Below are positions 36,626 through 46,785 of a DNA stretch of 64,000 nt, one piece after another. Origin of the DNA: Acetobacter oryzifermentans (GTDB lineage Bacteria > Pseudomonadota > Alphaproteobacteria > Acetobacterales > Acetobacteraceae); assembly GCF_001628715.1 (NCBI RefSeq), contig NZ_CP011120.1, positions 1,178,001 to 1,242,000 on the forward strand, read 5' to 3'. The position numbers and the translations under genes were made by a program. Every line of letters starts with the position of its first letter. Position 1 is the stretch's first letter. The notes beneath the pieces are model-generated. The model made no database searches and was not told the DNA's origin. It worked only from the letters and a program-made list of their open reading frames with translations.

Positions 36626-37384
36626 TTAGCTTTTATTGGTGGTTGTATCAGCCATTTGTGTGGGCTGTTGAGTAATCATGATATCCACAGGGCGTTCAGC
36701 CAGAAACTCACTGGTGGAGCTTTTGGGTGTGTCCGGATTATCCGTAATAATGGCTTCGGCATCGCGGTGTGTCAGGGCAAACAAATATGGTGCGGCAGAA
36801 GGCGAAAGGTAGGCGGCATAAGGATGGTGGCCTGCCAGTTTGTGGGCAGCATAGGCATCGCGCTCGGAATGCACGGGAATGGCCACCATAATTTTGGAAT
36901 CGGCATGCAGAACGGTTTCTGTGTCCTTATGATCTGAAGGCACCAGAATAACCCTATCCCGCATCCGGGTTTTGCGTACCAGCTTTACCACATTATCGGC
37001 ACTGGCGCTGTTGATATCCAGCATCAGCAGTGTGTTGGAGTGGTGGGCAGAGGCCAGCACGCCTTCTAGTTCATTAGAGCCGGGTTCCACCATAATCCGG
37101 CCATCCGGCCCATTGGCAAGTTCCAACCGTAGCATGGAGGGCACGCCATTATGAGGTGAGGAGGTGGAAACCGGGGTGGTTACAAGCCCTGTACCCGGTG
37201 TGCAAACAATCAGCCCATGATGGATGCGCGCCATAATGCCATAGGCCTTGGAGTGTTGCACAACCAGTGTTGTGCCCACGGCCACGCACAGCCCAACAGC
37301 CAGAGCGATCTTTTTAAAGCAGCCACGAGAAGACTTGCTGCTCTGTTGCACAGAGATGTCAGCCGCCTTTTCAGGATGCGACAT
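36626..37384 (-). CDS. Membrane-anchored GDPD-like protein of unknown function
   Basis: A 252-residue protein with one N-terminal membrane segment (IALAVGLCVAVGTTLVV, about residues 25-42) and a soluble domain outside. The strand pattern (LLMLDINSAS; DRVILVPSDHKDTETVL; AEAIITDNPDTPKS) recalls the second half of the glycerophosphodiester phosphodiesterase barrel, but the catalytic His-Arg-Glu-Asp set is not evident, so a pseudoenzyme is possible. ATG 37384 lies inside the smc 3' end (14-nt overlap) after AAGGAAG, so it is translated from the smc transcript. The GDPD link is tentative. Confidence 0.6.
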   Translation of the reverse strand: MSHPEKAADISVQQSSKSSRGCFKKIALAVGLCVAVGTTLVVQHSKAYGIMARIHHGLIVCTPGTGLVTTPVSTSSPHNGVPSMLRLELANGPDGRIMVEPGSNELEGVLASAHHSNTLLMLDINSASADNVVKLVRKTRMRDRVILVPSDHKDTETVLHADSKIMVAIPVHSERDAYAAHKLAGHHPYAAYLSPSAAPYLFALTHRDAEAIITDNPDTPKSSTSEFLAERPVDIMITQQPTQMADTTTNKS

Positions 37385-40300
37385 TCGGTTCTTCCTTATC
37401 ATTCTGGCCAGCCATGGAAGCAGCCCGTGCCAGATCAACTGAAAGCACGCGGCTTACGCCTCGCTCCTGCATGGTGACACCAAACAGGTGATCCATATGG
37501 GCCATAGTTAACTGATGGTGGGTTACCACCAGAAAACGGGTTCCCGCTTCGGTTACCATATCACCAAGTAGGGCGCTAAACCGGCCTACATTGGCATCAT
37601 CCAGCGGTGCGTCCACTTCGTCAAGAACGCATACTGGTGCAGGGTTACAGCGGAAAACCGCGAAAATCAATGACAATGCGGTTAAAGCTTGTTCACCCCC
37701 AGAGAGAAGGGAAAGTGTAGCAAGCTTTTTACCCGGTGGCTGGGCGTAAATTTCCAGCCCTGCTTCCAGCGGATCATCACTGCCCACAAGCCCCAGATGC
37801 GCACGCCCACCGCCAAACATGCGGGTGAACAAGGACTGGAAGTGGTGATCCACCTGCGTAAACACGGCCATCAGCCGTTCACGTCCTTCTTTATTTAGTG
37901 TGCCGATGGAACCACGCAAGCGGCTAATAGCGGCTTCTAGATCTGCAATCTCATCTGCCAGCGTGCGCGCTTGGGTAGATGCCTCTTCGGCTTCAATTTC
38001 TGCACGCAGGTTGACTGGCCCCATATCCTCGCGTTCACGCGTGAGGCGAGAGATTTTGCGGCGTAGGGAGCTTTCAGCCGCTTCTGTTAGATCCCCCGTG
38101 GGTTGACGCGGCGGGGCAGGGGTATCGGCCAAAAGTTGATCCAGAATGGCCTGTGCCTGCTCACTTTTAGCATCGGCTTTTAGCAGGTTTTCCCGCGCAG
38201 TGTTCAGCTCAGATTCTGTACGGCGGCGTTGTTCATTGGCGGCGTTTAATGCAGCTTCGGCTTCAGCGCGTATTTTATCTGCCTGTGCATAGGCTGCTTC
38301 GGCTTCTTCTAGTGCTGAAAGGGTTTGCTGTTTCTGGCGTTGCGCTTCGGCCGGAAGTTCTGAAACCTTGGTGTGCTCATTACGTGCTGTTTCCACGCGT
38401 TGGGCTGCGTTCTCGGCTTCTGTGCGCGCTGTGGTGGCGCGTTGGCCCCATTCTTCTGCTGCGGCCACAAGAGATGTCAGGCGTGTTTCCAGCGTTGAGG
38501 ATTCGGCCTGAAGGGTGGCGCGCAGTTCACGCGTTGCTTCTAGCTGACTGGTAAGAGCTGCGCGTTGTGTGTGCAACTGGGCGAGTGTTTCCTCGGCATC
38601 CTGTGGCAGATCTGCGGCTGTTTGGGCTTCTGTTTGTGTGGCGGCTGTGAGTTTATCTTGGGAGTCCTGCTGTTCTTGCTGCAATTCTTTTAGCCGAGGG
38701 GTTAGGGCGGCAATTCGGCTGCGCAGCGTAAGGGCCTGCTCCTGTATTTTTTGCTGCTGTTGGATGGTGTCTTGAGCAGCTTTTTCGGCTTGGGCAAAGG
38801 TGGATGTGGCTGTTTGAAAGGCCTGTTGCGCCTGTTCCAGATTGTTTTGTGCGTCTTTCAGGGCCACCGCTGTGGCGTTTTCTGTTTGGGCAGATGTTAA
38901 CCGCTGCTCAAGTTCAAGAACGTTGGCTTCTTCAGCTTCCAGATTCTGGCGGAGGCGGAGGCGTTCTGGCGCCAGTGTTTCCAGCCGCGTTGTGGCGGCT
39001 GTGTGCTGGTTTTCTGTTTGGGTCTGCTTTTGCTGCGCACGTTGGAAGGTCTGTTCTGCCAGTTTAAGGGCTGTGCGGCAGTCCTGCTCCGCTTTTTGTG
39101 CGGCTGCATGTTGTTCCCGCGCGGTAGCGAGGGCTTGTTGAAAGCTGTGAGCGGGGGGCAGATTCTGTTGTGCTGCTGTGGCCGTTGCCAAGGCAGATTC
39201 GGCTTCTGTTTTGGCGGCAAGCGCGCGTTCCTGCTGTGGACGCAGCGCATCTAACCGTGCCCGGAACGATGTGTGCTGGCGTTCCAGCTCAGATTCCTGC
39301 GTACGGGCTTTTTGCAGGTTTTGTTCTAGCTTACTGCGTTCTATGCGCTGTTCCTGCGCTAGCTTTTCCCCGGCCTGTACATTGGCGCGGGCGGCTACAG
39401 CTTTTTGCTCAGTTTGCGGAACATGCTGTTCCATTTCCGCAATGCGGGCCGAGGTTTCGCGCAGAATACGGCGTTGGGCCAGCCTGCGGGCAGAAGAATC
39501 GGGTTCACCCGCGCGGGTGTAAAAACCATCCCACCGCCATAAATCTCCGGCACGAGAAACCAAGCATTGCCCCGGCAAAAGTTGTGCCTGCAAGCTGGTG
39601 CCATCTGTGCCATCGGGTAAAACGCCAGTATATGCCAGCACTCTGTTCAGTTCTGGCGGTGCCGTAATAACGGATTTAAGCGCAACAGCTTTGCCGGGCA
39701 GAGGTGCGGTAGCGGCATCTTTTAGCAAATGCCAGCCGTGCGGGGCATTGTCTGCCGCGGGGGCGTCCAACCCATCTGTAAGCGCTACAGCCAGCGCAAC
39801 TTCGTATTCCTCGGGAACGGTGATCTGAGCGGATATGGGCTCAGCCGAGGCTTCTTTCTCATTCCCCAGTGCTTCGGCCAAGCCTTCAGCTTGCGCACGC
39901 AGGCGGGTGAGTTCGGCTTGCAGAGTGGTAAGCTGTTGCTGAGTTTGTGTTTGTTCCTGCCGATGGTGTTGCAGGTTATGCTCTGTTGTTTCAAGCGCCT
40001 GCACAACTGTTTGCAGGGCCTGTTCTTGTGTGGCGCGTTGTTCCCGCGCTTGCTTGAGCGCATCTTCAGGCGGGGCGTCTGCCTGTGCCTTTTCCAGCGC
40101 TTGCGTAAGGGTTTGGGCTTCCTGCGTTGCGCGTTTGAAAGAGGATTCGGCAGCCCGCAGGTTGTTTTCTGCATTGCGGCGCTGGGCTTCAGCTTCCTGC
40201 GCGGCGCGGCTGGCATCAGTTAGGGCTGTATTGGTGGTTAGCCGTTCTGTTTCAGCTTTTTCCAGCGCTTCACGGGCAGCGTGCACGGCTTGAAAGGCAG

Positions 40301-41918
40301 ATTCGGTTTCCTGCTTAAGCTGGGTTCGGATGCTTTCTTCAACCAAAGCGGCCAGCGTATCGGCATGACGTTTTTCCGCTTGGGCGAGATCAGCCTTGAG
40401 AGAATCTAGCCGAGAGCGTGCTTGTTCCAGAGTGCGCCGCAGTTCGGTGAGCGCTTGTTCTGCTGCTTGTGCATTATTGCGCGCAACGGAAAGCGCCACA
40501 TTGCATTCAGATCGCGTGCGCTCCGCCGCATCCAATGTGGTTTTGGCATTCTGAAAAGCGGTTTGGGCTTCTTCGACAGATTTTTGTGTCGCTTGAATGG
40601 CCTCAGAATCCGGTAGTTGCTGCTCTAGTAATGTCAATTCTGCCTGTAATGCGGTGTATGCAGCCGCAATACGGGCATGGTGATTTTGTGCGGTTGTTAG
40701 ATTTTCTGCTGCACGTTCATGGGCGGCGCGTGCGGTGTTCAGGTCTGCGGTTAACTGGGTGAGCTTCTGCTCTGTTTCTGCCAGTTCTTTTGTAAGAGCC
40801 TGTTGCTTTGCCTCTGTCTCTGCCGTGCGGGCAGGGAGTGAGATAATGTTGGCTTCTGTTTCTGCTTTTTCAGCTTGTAGGCGTTCAAGTGTTGCAGTGG
40901 CATCATCCAGCCGGGTTTTGGCCGCGTCTGCGTCTGCTTCATGCTGTTTTAGGCGTTCTGCTGCATCATTGGCCTGTGTGGCGGCGCGTTCTTCTTCCCG
41001 TGCAACGCCTTCGGCCAGCACACGGCACCGTTCCAGCGCGGTGCGGGCTGCATCAGCTTTTTCTCTGGCTCCGGGCAAAACCTTATTGGCTTCAAACTCG
41101 GCAACCACCGCGCTTTCCGCAGCTTCCTCATGTTCGGTTAGGGCTTTGCGGGCGCGGGCGGCGTTATCAATCGCGCGTTCTACAGCCAGCCGGGCACGTG
41201 CATGTAATACGGCCAGAAGTTCTGTTTCTGCTTCTCGTAACGCAGCAGAAAGCTCTCGGTAGCGGCTGGCATCGCGCGATTGTTCGGCTAGCCCATCCAG
41301 CCTGTCTGAGAGTTGCTGGCGGCGGTCTTCTGCGCGTGTCAGGTTGGATTCTGTGGCACGCAGCTTGAGTTCTGCTTCATGCCTGCGGGCGTGCAGGCCG
41401 GTAATGCCTGCGGCTTCTTCCAAAATGGTACGGCGTTCTTCTGGTCGAGCGCCCACCAGCATGGCCACGCGGCCTTGGCTCACCATGGCGGAAGAACGTG
41501 CGCCAGATGCCAGATCGGCAAATAGGGTTTGCACATCTCGCGCACGTACGGGCCGACCATTTATGCGGTAATCACTGCCAGACCCGCGTTCTGCCCGGCG
41601 GGTAATTTGCAGTTCGTCCATATCTGCAAAGGCGGCAGGGCCAAAACCCTTGGTGCCTTCCAGCGTAACAGTTACTTCGGCTAAAGATCGGGCGGGGCGG
41701 CCTGTGGTGCCTGCAAAAATAAGGTCATCCATTTCCCCCCCACGGAGGGAACGGGCAGAAGATTCGCCCATAACCCAGCGCAGGGCTTCCACCACATTGG
41801 ATTTGCCACACCCATTGGGGCCGACAATACCTGTCAGCCCGGGTAGGATTTCTACCGTTACCGGATCCGCAAAGCTTTTGAATCCGACAATGCGCAGACG
41901 AACAAAACGAACTGTCAT
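37371..41918 (-). CDS. smc: Chromosome segregation ATPase SMC, extended form
   Basis: SMC organises and segregates chromosomes with ScpA/ScpB. The 1515-residue protein has Walker A GPNGCGKSN (residues 33-41), a hinge at about 690-830, the ABC signature LSLLSGGEQALTALSL near residue 1400, and Walker B VCVLDEVDAPLDD. Most bacterial SMCs are near 1150-1200 residues; the extra length lies in the two coiled-coil arms (roughly 520 residues each), which are rich in Ala, Glu, Gln and Thr. Neighbours: a DsbA-like gene 39 nt upstream and an overlapping GDPD-like gene downstream. Confidence 0.96.
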   Translation of the reverse strand: MTVRFVRLRIVGFKSFADPVTVEILPGLTGIVGPNGCGKSNVVEALRWVMGESSARSLRGGEMDDLIFAGTTGRPARSLAEVTVTLEGTKGFGPAAFADMDELQITRRAERGSGSDYRINGRPVRARDVQTLFADLASGARSSAMVSQGRVAMLVGARPEERRTILEEAAGITGLHARRHEAELKLRATESNLTRAEDRRQQLSDRLDGLAEQSRDASRYRELSAALREAETELLAVLHARARLAVERAIDNAARARKALTEHEEAAESAVVAEFEANKVLPGAREKADAARTALERCRVLAEGVAREEERAATQANDAAERLKQHEADADAAKTRLDDATATLERLQAEKAETEANIISLPARTAETEAKQQALTKELAETEQKLTQLTADLNTARAAHERAAENLTTAQNHHARIAAAYTALQAELTLLEQQLPDSEAIQATQKSVEEAQTAFQNAKTTLDAAERTRSECNVALSVARNNAQAAEQALTELRRTLEQARSRLDSLKADLAQAEKRHADTLAALVEESIRTQLKQETESAFQAVHAAREALEKAETERLTTNTALTDASRAAQEAEAQRRNAENNLRAAESSFKRATQEAQTLTQALEKAQADAPPEDALKQAREQRATQEQALQTVVQALETTEHNLQHHRQEQTQTQQQLTTLQAELTRLRAQAEGLAEALGNEKEASAEPISAQITVPEEYEVALAVALTDGLDAPAADNAPHGWHLLKDAATAPLPGKAVALKSVITAPPELNRVLAYTGVLPDGTDGTSLQAQLLPGQCLVSRAGDLWRWDGFYTRAGEPDSSARRLAQRRILRETSARIAEMEQHVPQTEQKAVAARANVQAGEKLAQEQRIERSKLEQNLQKARTQESELERQHTSFRARLDALRPQQERALAAKTEAESALATATAAQQNLPPAHSFQQALATAREQHAAAQKAEQDCRTALKLAEQTFQRAQQKQTQTENQHTAATTRLETLAPERLRLRQNLEAEEANVLELEQRLTSAQTENATAVALKDAQNNLEQAQQAFQTATSTFAQAEKAAQDTIQQQQKIQEQALTLRSRIAALTPRLKELQQEQQDSQDKLTAATQTEAQTAADLPQDAEETLAQLHTQRAALTSQLEATRELRATLQAESSTLETRLTSLVAAAEEWGQRATTARTEAENAAQRVETARNEHTKVSELPAEAQRQKQQTLSALEEAEAAYAQADKIRAEAEAALNAANEQRRRTESELNTARENLLKADAKSEQAQAILDQLLADTPAPPRQPTGDLTEAAESSLRRKISRLTREREDMGPVNLRAEIEAEEASTQARTLADEIADLEAAISRLRGSIGTLNKEGRERLMAVFTQVDHHFQSLFTRMFGGGRAHLGLVGSDDPLEAGLEIYAQPPGKKLATLSLLSGGEQALTALSLIFAVFRCNPAPVCVLDEVDAPLDDANVGRFSALLGDMVTEAGTRFLVVTHHQLTMAHMDHLFGVTMQERGVSRVLSVDLARAASMAGQNDKEEPNVAS

Positions 41919-41957
41919 GCAGGTAAGGCGCGCGGGCTTAGGAGAGCATGCGTAAGC

Positions 41958-42578
41958 TTAGCTGGCTTTTGCCAAATATTTGGCAAAGTCATCGTAAGTT
42001 AGCGCGCTGGACACCTGCTCTTTATTGTTGAAGCGGAAAGTGGGGGTGGAATCAAAATGGAATTTGTCCTGCGCTTCGGTCTGCTGGTTTAGAATGAATT
42101 GCATGAGTTGTTGATCAGCAATGGCTTTTTCAAATGTATCGCCCGGCATACCGGCAAAGGCGGCCATTTTCTTGAGCTCATCCTTCGGGTTGCCTTCCTT
42201 GGTGTAGGCCCAGCGGTCTAGGCTGGAAAGCAGGGAGGAGCAGAAAGGCTCATACCGTTCTGGTGGCAGGGTGCGGGCGACCATGGCGGCAACTGTTGCG
42301 AGCTGATCTGTGGGAAAATCATGAAAAACGTAGCGGATTTTCCCGGTATCGATCAGTTCTTTCTGCACCTGCGGAAAGGTGTTTTCTGCAAAATGCGCAC
42401 AATGAATGCAGGTAAGGGAGAACCATTCTTCCACAACAATTTTGGCGTTCGGGTTGCCCAGTTCACGCGGGGTGAAGCGTGTATCTGTGGCATCTGCCGC
42501 TACAGAGATACCGCGCAGGGCAGTGGAGGCAACGGCCAGACTTCCGGCAGCTAAAATGGAACGGCGGGTGAAAGACAT
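41958..42578 (-). CDS. DsbA/DsbG-like exported thiol:disulfide protein
   Basis: The 206-residue protein begins SFTRRSILAAGSLAVAST, a signal with twin Arg that suits Tat export. A thioredoxin fold follows with the active site SLTCIHCAHF (CIHC) near residue 57 and a cis-Pro segment DSTPTFRFNN. It likely handles disulfides in the periplasm; whether oxidase or isomerase is unclear. It lies just upstream of smc. Confidence 0.9.
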   Translation of the reverse strand: MSFTRRSILAAGSLAVASTALRGISVAADATDTRFTPRELGNPNAKIVVEEWFSLTCIHCAHFAENTFPQVQKELIDTGKIRYVFHDFPTDQLATVAAMVARTLPPERYEPFCSSLLSSLDRWAYTKEGNPKDELKKMAAFAGMPGDTFEKAIADQQLMQFILNQQTEAQDKFHFDSTPTFRFNNKEQVSSALTYDDFAKYLAKAS

Positions 42579-42649
42579 GGAAATCCGGTCTCCCTTAATG
42601 GGTGCAAATCATAAGCGGTTAAAGGCATGACGGCAGATTTGCTCTGCCG

Positions 42650-43594
42650 TCAACCCACAGATTTATCCGTAGTAGCAGATGTTTCCGCCAGAGTAGGTGT
42701 TGCAGACTGTTCGGTTAGCTTGCGCACGCGCACACGGCGGATGTGCCGGGCATCTGCATCTAGCACGCGGAAGAGATAGCCATTTTCATGCGTCAGCACT
42801 TCACCACGGGTAGGGACATGCCCTGCCATGCGGAACACAAGGCCGCCAATGGTTTCAATTTCAGCCTCTCTTTCACTCTCGGTCAGAATGGGGCCGATGG
42901 TTTTTTCAAACTCTTCAATCGGGCAGCGTGCATCTATATCGAAAGACCCATCAGGCCGTGGGGTGATCATGACAATGGCAGGCTCATCATGCTCATCTGA
43001 AATGTCACCCACAATGGTTTCAATCAGATCTTCAATGGTTACCAAACCATCAATGCCGCCGTATTCATCAATCACAAGCGCCATGTGGGTCTGGCGCTGG
43101 CGCATCTGTAACAGCAGATCCAGCACCGGAATTTGGGGGGCAATCATCAGCGGCTGGCGCAAAAGCACTTCCAGATTAAAGGCCTCGCTGGTGCCAACAT
43201 AGGCAATCAGATCCTTCACATGGATCATGCCTACAATATCATCCAACTGATCCCGATAAACTGGCATGCGGGAATGGTTTTCCCGCCGCATCATGGCCAA
43301 TGCTTCGTCCAGACTGATGGAAACCGGCATGGCCACAATATCGGCGCGTGGCACCATCACATCATCGGCAGAAATGTTGCGCAGGCGCAGCACGTTGGCA
43401 ATAAGTGCGCGTTCTTGCCTGTCTAGCTCCGGTTTTTCACCTGTCGCAGAGTCTTCTGGTTCATCCGCAGCCTGCTGCACAAGCGCGGCAATGGAGCTGC
43501 GCAGGTCTGTCTGATGTTTTTTTCGGTGGAAAAAGGAAAACAGGCCGCGACTATTGGCTTCCTGCTTGTCTGAAGAGGAATCGTGTTCGCTCAT
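42650..43594 (-). CDS. CorC/HlyC-type CBS-domain protein
   Basis: The 314-residue protein has no membrane helices. It has two CBS motifs (ADDVMVPRADIVAMPVSIS; DDIVGMIHVKDL) and (LLLQMRQRQTHMALVIDEYGG; GLVTIEDLIETIVGDI), then a transporter-associated CorC_HlyC domain. Family members are linked to Mg2+/Co2+ efflux and membrane integrity. ATG 43594 overlaps the ybeY stop as ATGA; the upstream in-frame TTG 43609 is unlikely. The order phoH-ybeY-corC is common in bacteria. Confidence 0.93.
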   Translation of the reverse strand: MSEHDSSSDKQEANSRGLFSFFHRKKHQTDLRSSIAALVQQAADEPEDSATGEKPELDRQERALIANVLRLRNISADDVMVPRADIVAMPVSISLDEALAMMRRENHSRMPVYRDQLDDIVGMIHVKDLIAYVGTSEAFNLEVLLRQPLMIAPQIPVLDLLLQMRQRQTHMALVIDEYGGIDGLVTIEDLIETIVGDISDEHDEPAIVMITPRPDGSFDIDARCPIEEFEKTIGPILTESEREAEIETIGGLVFRMAGHVPTRGEVLTHENGYLFRVLDADARHIRRVRVRKLTEQSATPTLAETSATTDKSVG

Positions 43595-44130
43595 GATCGG
43601 GGTTTCCAAGGGTTGGGAACCCTGAGCCGCGAAAGCAGGCGGGATTCCAGCATTTCCATTTCGCGCGCTTCACCAGGATGGTGGTGGTCATACCCAGCCA
43701 GATGAAGGCTGCCGTGGATGACCAAATGCGCAAGATGGTCTGCAACAGGTTTGCCAGCTTTGCGGGCTTCACGCACCATGGTTTCCAGCGCCAGAATAAT
43801 GTCTCCGCCGTTAATGCCGGGCGGAGGTTCAAATGTTAGCACATTGGTCGGGCGCTGCTTGCCACGGTGGCGGCCATTCAGTTCTCGCACCTCCCGATCT
43901 GTTGCCAAAACAACAGTATCGGGCAGGCCGCCATATTCTGAGCAAGCGGCCAAGGCGCGCCATACCAACTGTTCCGGGTTATGCACATAAGAGCGCCAGC
44001 GCCTATCCCGGATAAGGATTTCAGGGCCTTCGTTCTGCTCATCGGAAAAAACAGCCTGAAAAGGCAGGCTTTTTTCTGGGGCATCCATATCCTGCATAGG
44101 GATATGGGCGGGGCTACTTGGCGGTTCCAT
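43591..44130 (-). CDS. ybeY: Endoribonuclease YbeY (rRNA maturation)
   Basis: YbeY processes 16S rRNA and takes part in ribosome quality control. The 179-residue protein carries the zinc motif HLVIHGSLHLAGYDH and TNVLTFEPPP. AGGAG lies 4 nt before ATG 44130, which sits inside the end of phoH (17-nt overlap). Its stop overlaps the CorC-like start. The N-terminal 30 residues are longer than in E. coli (155). Confidence 0.96.
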   Translation of the reverse strand: MEPPSSPAHIPMQDMDAPEKSLPFQAVFSDEQNEGPEILIRDRRWRSYVHNPEQLVWRALAACSEYGGLPDTVVLATDREVRELNGRHRGKQRPTNVLTFEPPPGINGGDIILALETMVREARKAGKPVADHLAHLVIHGSLHLAGYDHHHPGEAREMEMLESRLLSRLRVPNPWKPRS

Positions 44131-45199
44131 TTTTCTCCTGACGGCCCTTGCTATGGGAGGGATCCCTTACAGCCGTCGCCTTTGCATCATAGGCTTCAAT
44201 AATGCGGGCGACTAGCTTATGCCGCACCACATCTGTTGAATCAAAGCGGGAAATAGTAATTCCTTTTACGTTTTCAAGCGTTTCTACGGCATCACGTAGG
44301 CCGGAGGTGGTGCCTGCTGGCAGATCAATCTGCGTAAGATCGCCCGTAACCACCATGCGAGAGCCGGGGCCAAGGCGGGTAAGAAACATCTTCATCTGTG
44401 CAATGGTGGTGTTCTGGGCTTCATCCAGAATAACAAAGGCATGAGAAAGCGTGCGCCCGCGCATAAAGGCCAGCGGAGCCACCTCAATATCCCCTGAAGC
44501 CATACGGCGCACGACCTGATCCCCTGGCAGCATATCGTAAAGGGCGTCGTACAGTGGGCGCAGGTAGGGGTCGATTTTGTCTTTCATATCTCCGGGCAGA
44601 AAACCCAGCCGCTCACCCGCTTCCACAGCCGGGCGGGAAAGAATGATCCGATCAATGGAGCCAGCCTGCAACATGGCCACCGCCTGCGCCACGGCCAGAT
44701 AGGTTTTGCCCGTGCCTGCTGGGCCAATGCCAAACACCAGTTCCTTTTTGGCCAGTGCTTTCATATATGCGGCCTGACCGGGGGAGCGGGGTTCGATATT
44801 GCCATGCCGCATACGGATAAGGGGGAGATCCCCTTCCAATTCCGGGGCGGTTTGTGGCGCGTTGGGGAGAATGCTGGTGGTGTTTTGGGGCGGGCGGGAC
44901 ATGCGTATGGCGGCCTCTATGCTGCTGATATCCACGTTTTCGCCTGCTGCCAGTTTTTGGTACAGCACGCCAAGCACCGCACGCGTGCGGGCTGTTTGTT
45001 CAGGCTCACCTTGAATGGAAATGCGGTTGCCACGCCGGGCAACCTCCACTTCCAAACCTTCTTCCAAGCAGCGTAAGTGCTTATCGTGGTCTCCCACAAG
45101 GCGCGCCAGAAGGGTGTTATCTTCAAACTGTAGGGTAGCAGAGGCATGGGGCATTTCTGCTGCCATGCGGGGTGAGGCGGAAATACGCGTGCTACTCAA
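44114..45199 (-). CDS. phoH: PhoH-family ATPase (PhoL/YbeZ)
   Basis: A cytoplasmic ATPase of about 361 residues, working with YbeY on RNA. An N-terminal KH-like part is followed by [18 protein letters not shown] (Walker A), [19 protein letters not shown] and [23 protein letters not shown] (Walker B), all PhoH hallmarks. The start is uncertain: TTG 45199 overlaps the miaB stop (TTGA) with AGGAG 11 nt before; GTG 45211 and ATG 45166 are alternatives. It overlaps ybeY downstream. Confidence 0.93.
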   Translation of the reverse strand: MSSTRISASPRMAAEMPHASATLQFEDNTLLARLVGDHDKHLRCLEEGLEVEVARRGNRISIQGEPEQTARTRAVLGVLYQKLAAGENVDISSIEAAIRMSRPPQNTTSILPNAPQTAPELEGDLPLIRMRHGNIEPRSPGQAAYMKALAKKELVFGIGPAGTGKTYLAVAQAVAMLQAGSIDRIILSRPAVEAGERLGFLPGDMKDKIDPYLRPLYDALYDMLPGDQVVRRMASGDIEVAPLAFMRGRTLSHAFVILDEAQNTTIAQMKMFLTRLGPGSRMVVTGDLTQIDLPAGTTSGLRDAVETLENVKGITISRFDSTDVVRHKLVARIIEAYDAKATAVRDPSHSKGRQEKNGTAK

Positions 45200-46581
45200 G
45201 CGGACACACACTCCTCTTCTAAAACGCCGGACAGGGAGTTGGTCAGGCGTTCAACAATACGCACGGGCAGTTCCTTGCCAATCAGATGCTTGGGCCCAGA
45301 AACATGCACAGGCTGCAACCACGGAGAACGCCCGGCTATCTGGCCCGGTTTCCGTCCTTCTGAGGTAAACAGAACAGGAATGGTTTTGCCCACAAGTGTT
45401 GCATTAAAGGCATCCTGCTGTTCACGCAGCAGGGCCTGCAAAGCTTGCAAGCGGGCATCCTTCACATCCTCTGGCACCTGCATGCCAGCGCCAGCGGCAG
45501 GGGTGCCGGGGCGTGGGGAGTATTTGAAGGAATAAGCCAAAGCAAAGCCCACATCACGCACAAGCTGCATGGTGGCTTCAAAATCCTCATCCGTTTCACC
45601 GGGGTGGCCCACAATGAAATCGGATGAAAGAGCCAGATCGGGCCGTGCTTCACGCAGGCGGCGCACGATATCCCGATACTCATCTGCTGTATGGCCACGG
45701 TTCATGGCACGCAGAATACGGTCAGACCCAGCCTGAACCGGCAGATGCAGGAACGGCATCAACTCCGGCAGATCACGGTGGGCGGCTATCAGCGCATCAT
45801 CCATGTCTCGCGGGTGGGATGTCATGTAACGGATGCGGGAAAGGCCGGGCAGCTTGGCAAGCTCATATGCCAGTTGCGGCAAGCCCCATGTGGAGCCATC
45901 CGGGCCTTCACCATGATAGGCATTTACGTTCTGCCCTAGCAGGCAGATATCCTTTACACCGCTTTCCACCATACGGCGTGCTTCTGCCAGCACGGAAAGC
46001 ACTGGGCGGCTGCTTTCTGCCCCGCGTGTGTAAGGTACCACACAGAAGGAGCAGAATTTATCGCACCCTTCCTGAATGGTAAGGAAAGCCGTGTAATTTC
46101 CTGCGGTCTGCGGGGCTTCGGATTCTGGCAGAAAATCGAATTTCTGCTCTGCCGGAAAGTCCGTTTCAATAACCGCGCCACCTGCACGGGCCGCACGGGC
46201 CACCATTTCTGGCAGACGGTGATAGGTTTGCGGGCCCAGAACAATATCCACATATGGCGCGCGGGCCAGAATTTCCTGTCCTTCTGCCTGTGCTACGCAT
46301 CCGGCTACGGCAATAATGGTTTGCTGCCCGGCGGTTTCCCGCGCTTCCTTGATCTTGCGCAGGCGACCGAGTTCTGAAAACACTTTTTCTGCCGCTCTAT
46401 CTCTAATGTGGCAGGTGTTCAGGATAATCATGTCCGCTGCATCTGGCGTGGCAACAGGCTGATAGCCAAGTGGCCGCAGAACATCCCCCATACGTGCACT
46501 ATCATACACATTCATCTGGCAACCCCACGTAATAACGTGCAGGCCACGAGCAGGGGATGTGTTGGCTGGGGTTCCGGTCAT
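45196..46581 (-). CDS. miaB: tRNA-2-methylthio-N6-dimethylallyladenosine synthase
   Basis: MiaB adds the methylthio group to i6A37 in tRNA. The 461-residue protein has the N-terminal cluster Cys residues ([28 protein letters not shown]), the radical-SAM CxxxCxxC in [17 protein letters not shown], and a C-terminal TRAM domain. ATG 46581 is chosen; ATG 46614 would add 11 residues. It heads the miaB-phoH-ybeY-corC run. The 204 bp before it, to the acyltransferase gene, holds one 7-bp hairpin and no gene. Confidence 0.96.
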   Translation of the reverse strand: MTGTPANTSPARGLHVITWGCQMNVYDSARMGDVLRPLGYQPVATPDAADMIILNTCHIRDRAAEKVFSELGRLRKIKEARETAGQQTIIAVAGCVAQAEGQEILARAPYVDIVLGPQTYHRLPEMVARAARAGGAVIETDFPAEQKFDFLPESEAPQTAGNYTAFLTIQEGCDKFCSFCVVPYTRGAESSRPVLSVLAEARRMVESGVKDICLLGQNVNAYHGEGPDGSTWGLPQLAYELAKLPGLSRIRYMTSHPRDMDDALIAAHRDLPELMPFLHLPVQAGSDRILRAMNRGHTADEYRDIVRRLREARPDLALSSDFIVGHPGETDEDFEATMQLVRDVGFALAYSFKYSPRPGTPAAGAGMQVPEDVKDARLQALQALLREQQDAFNATLVGKTIPVLFTSEGRKPGQIAGRSPWLQPVHVSGPKHLIGKELPVRIVERLTNSLSGVLEEECVSA

Positions 46582-46785
46582 GATGGCAGGCGCTCCGCTA
46601 TGCCGCAGGCCCATTCCATGCGGCAGGTGGAGGAAATCGGGCCAGAGCGCGTGCAGGTCAAGCCTCTTTTCTCACCAAGGCGAGAATAGTGGAAAGGTAA
46701 GAACGGCCAAAAAGTATTCTGGCGGTTAACAGACCGAATGTTCCTTATGGGTTTGGTGGCTTGCAACAGCCACCTAGTTTGTTGC

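Noticed and set aside
38249..41262. Several plus-strand open frames opposite smc
   Set aside because: They mirror the Ala/Glu/Gln coiled-coil codons as Cys/Ser/Leu-rich products and have no family likeness.
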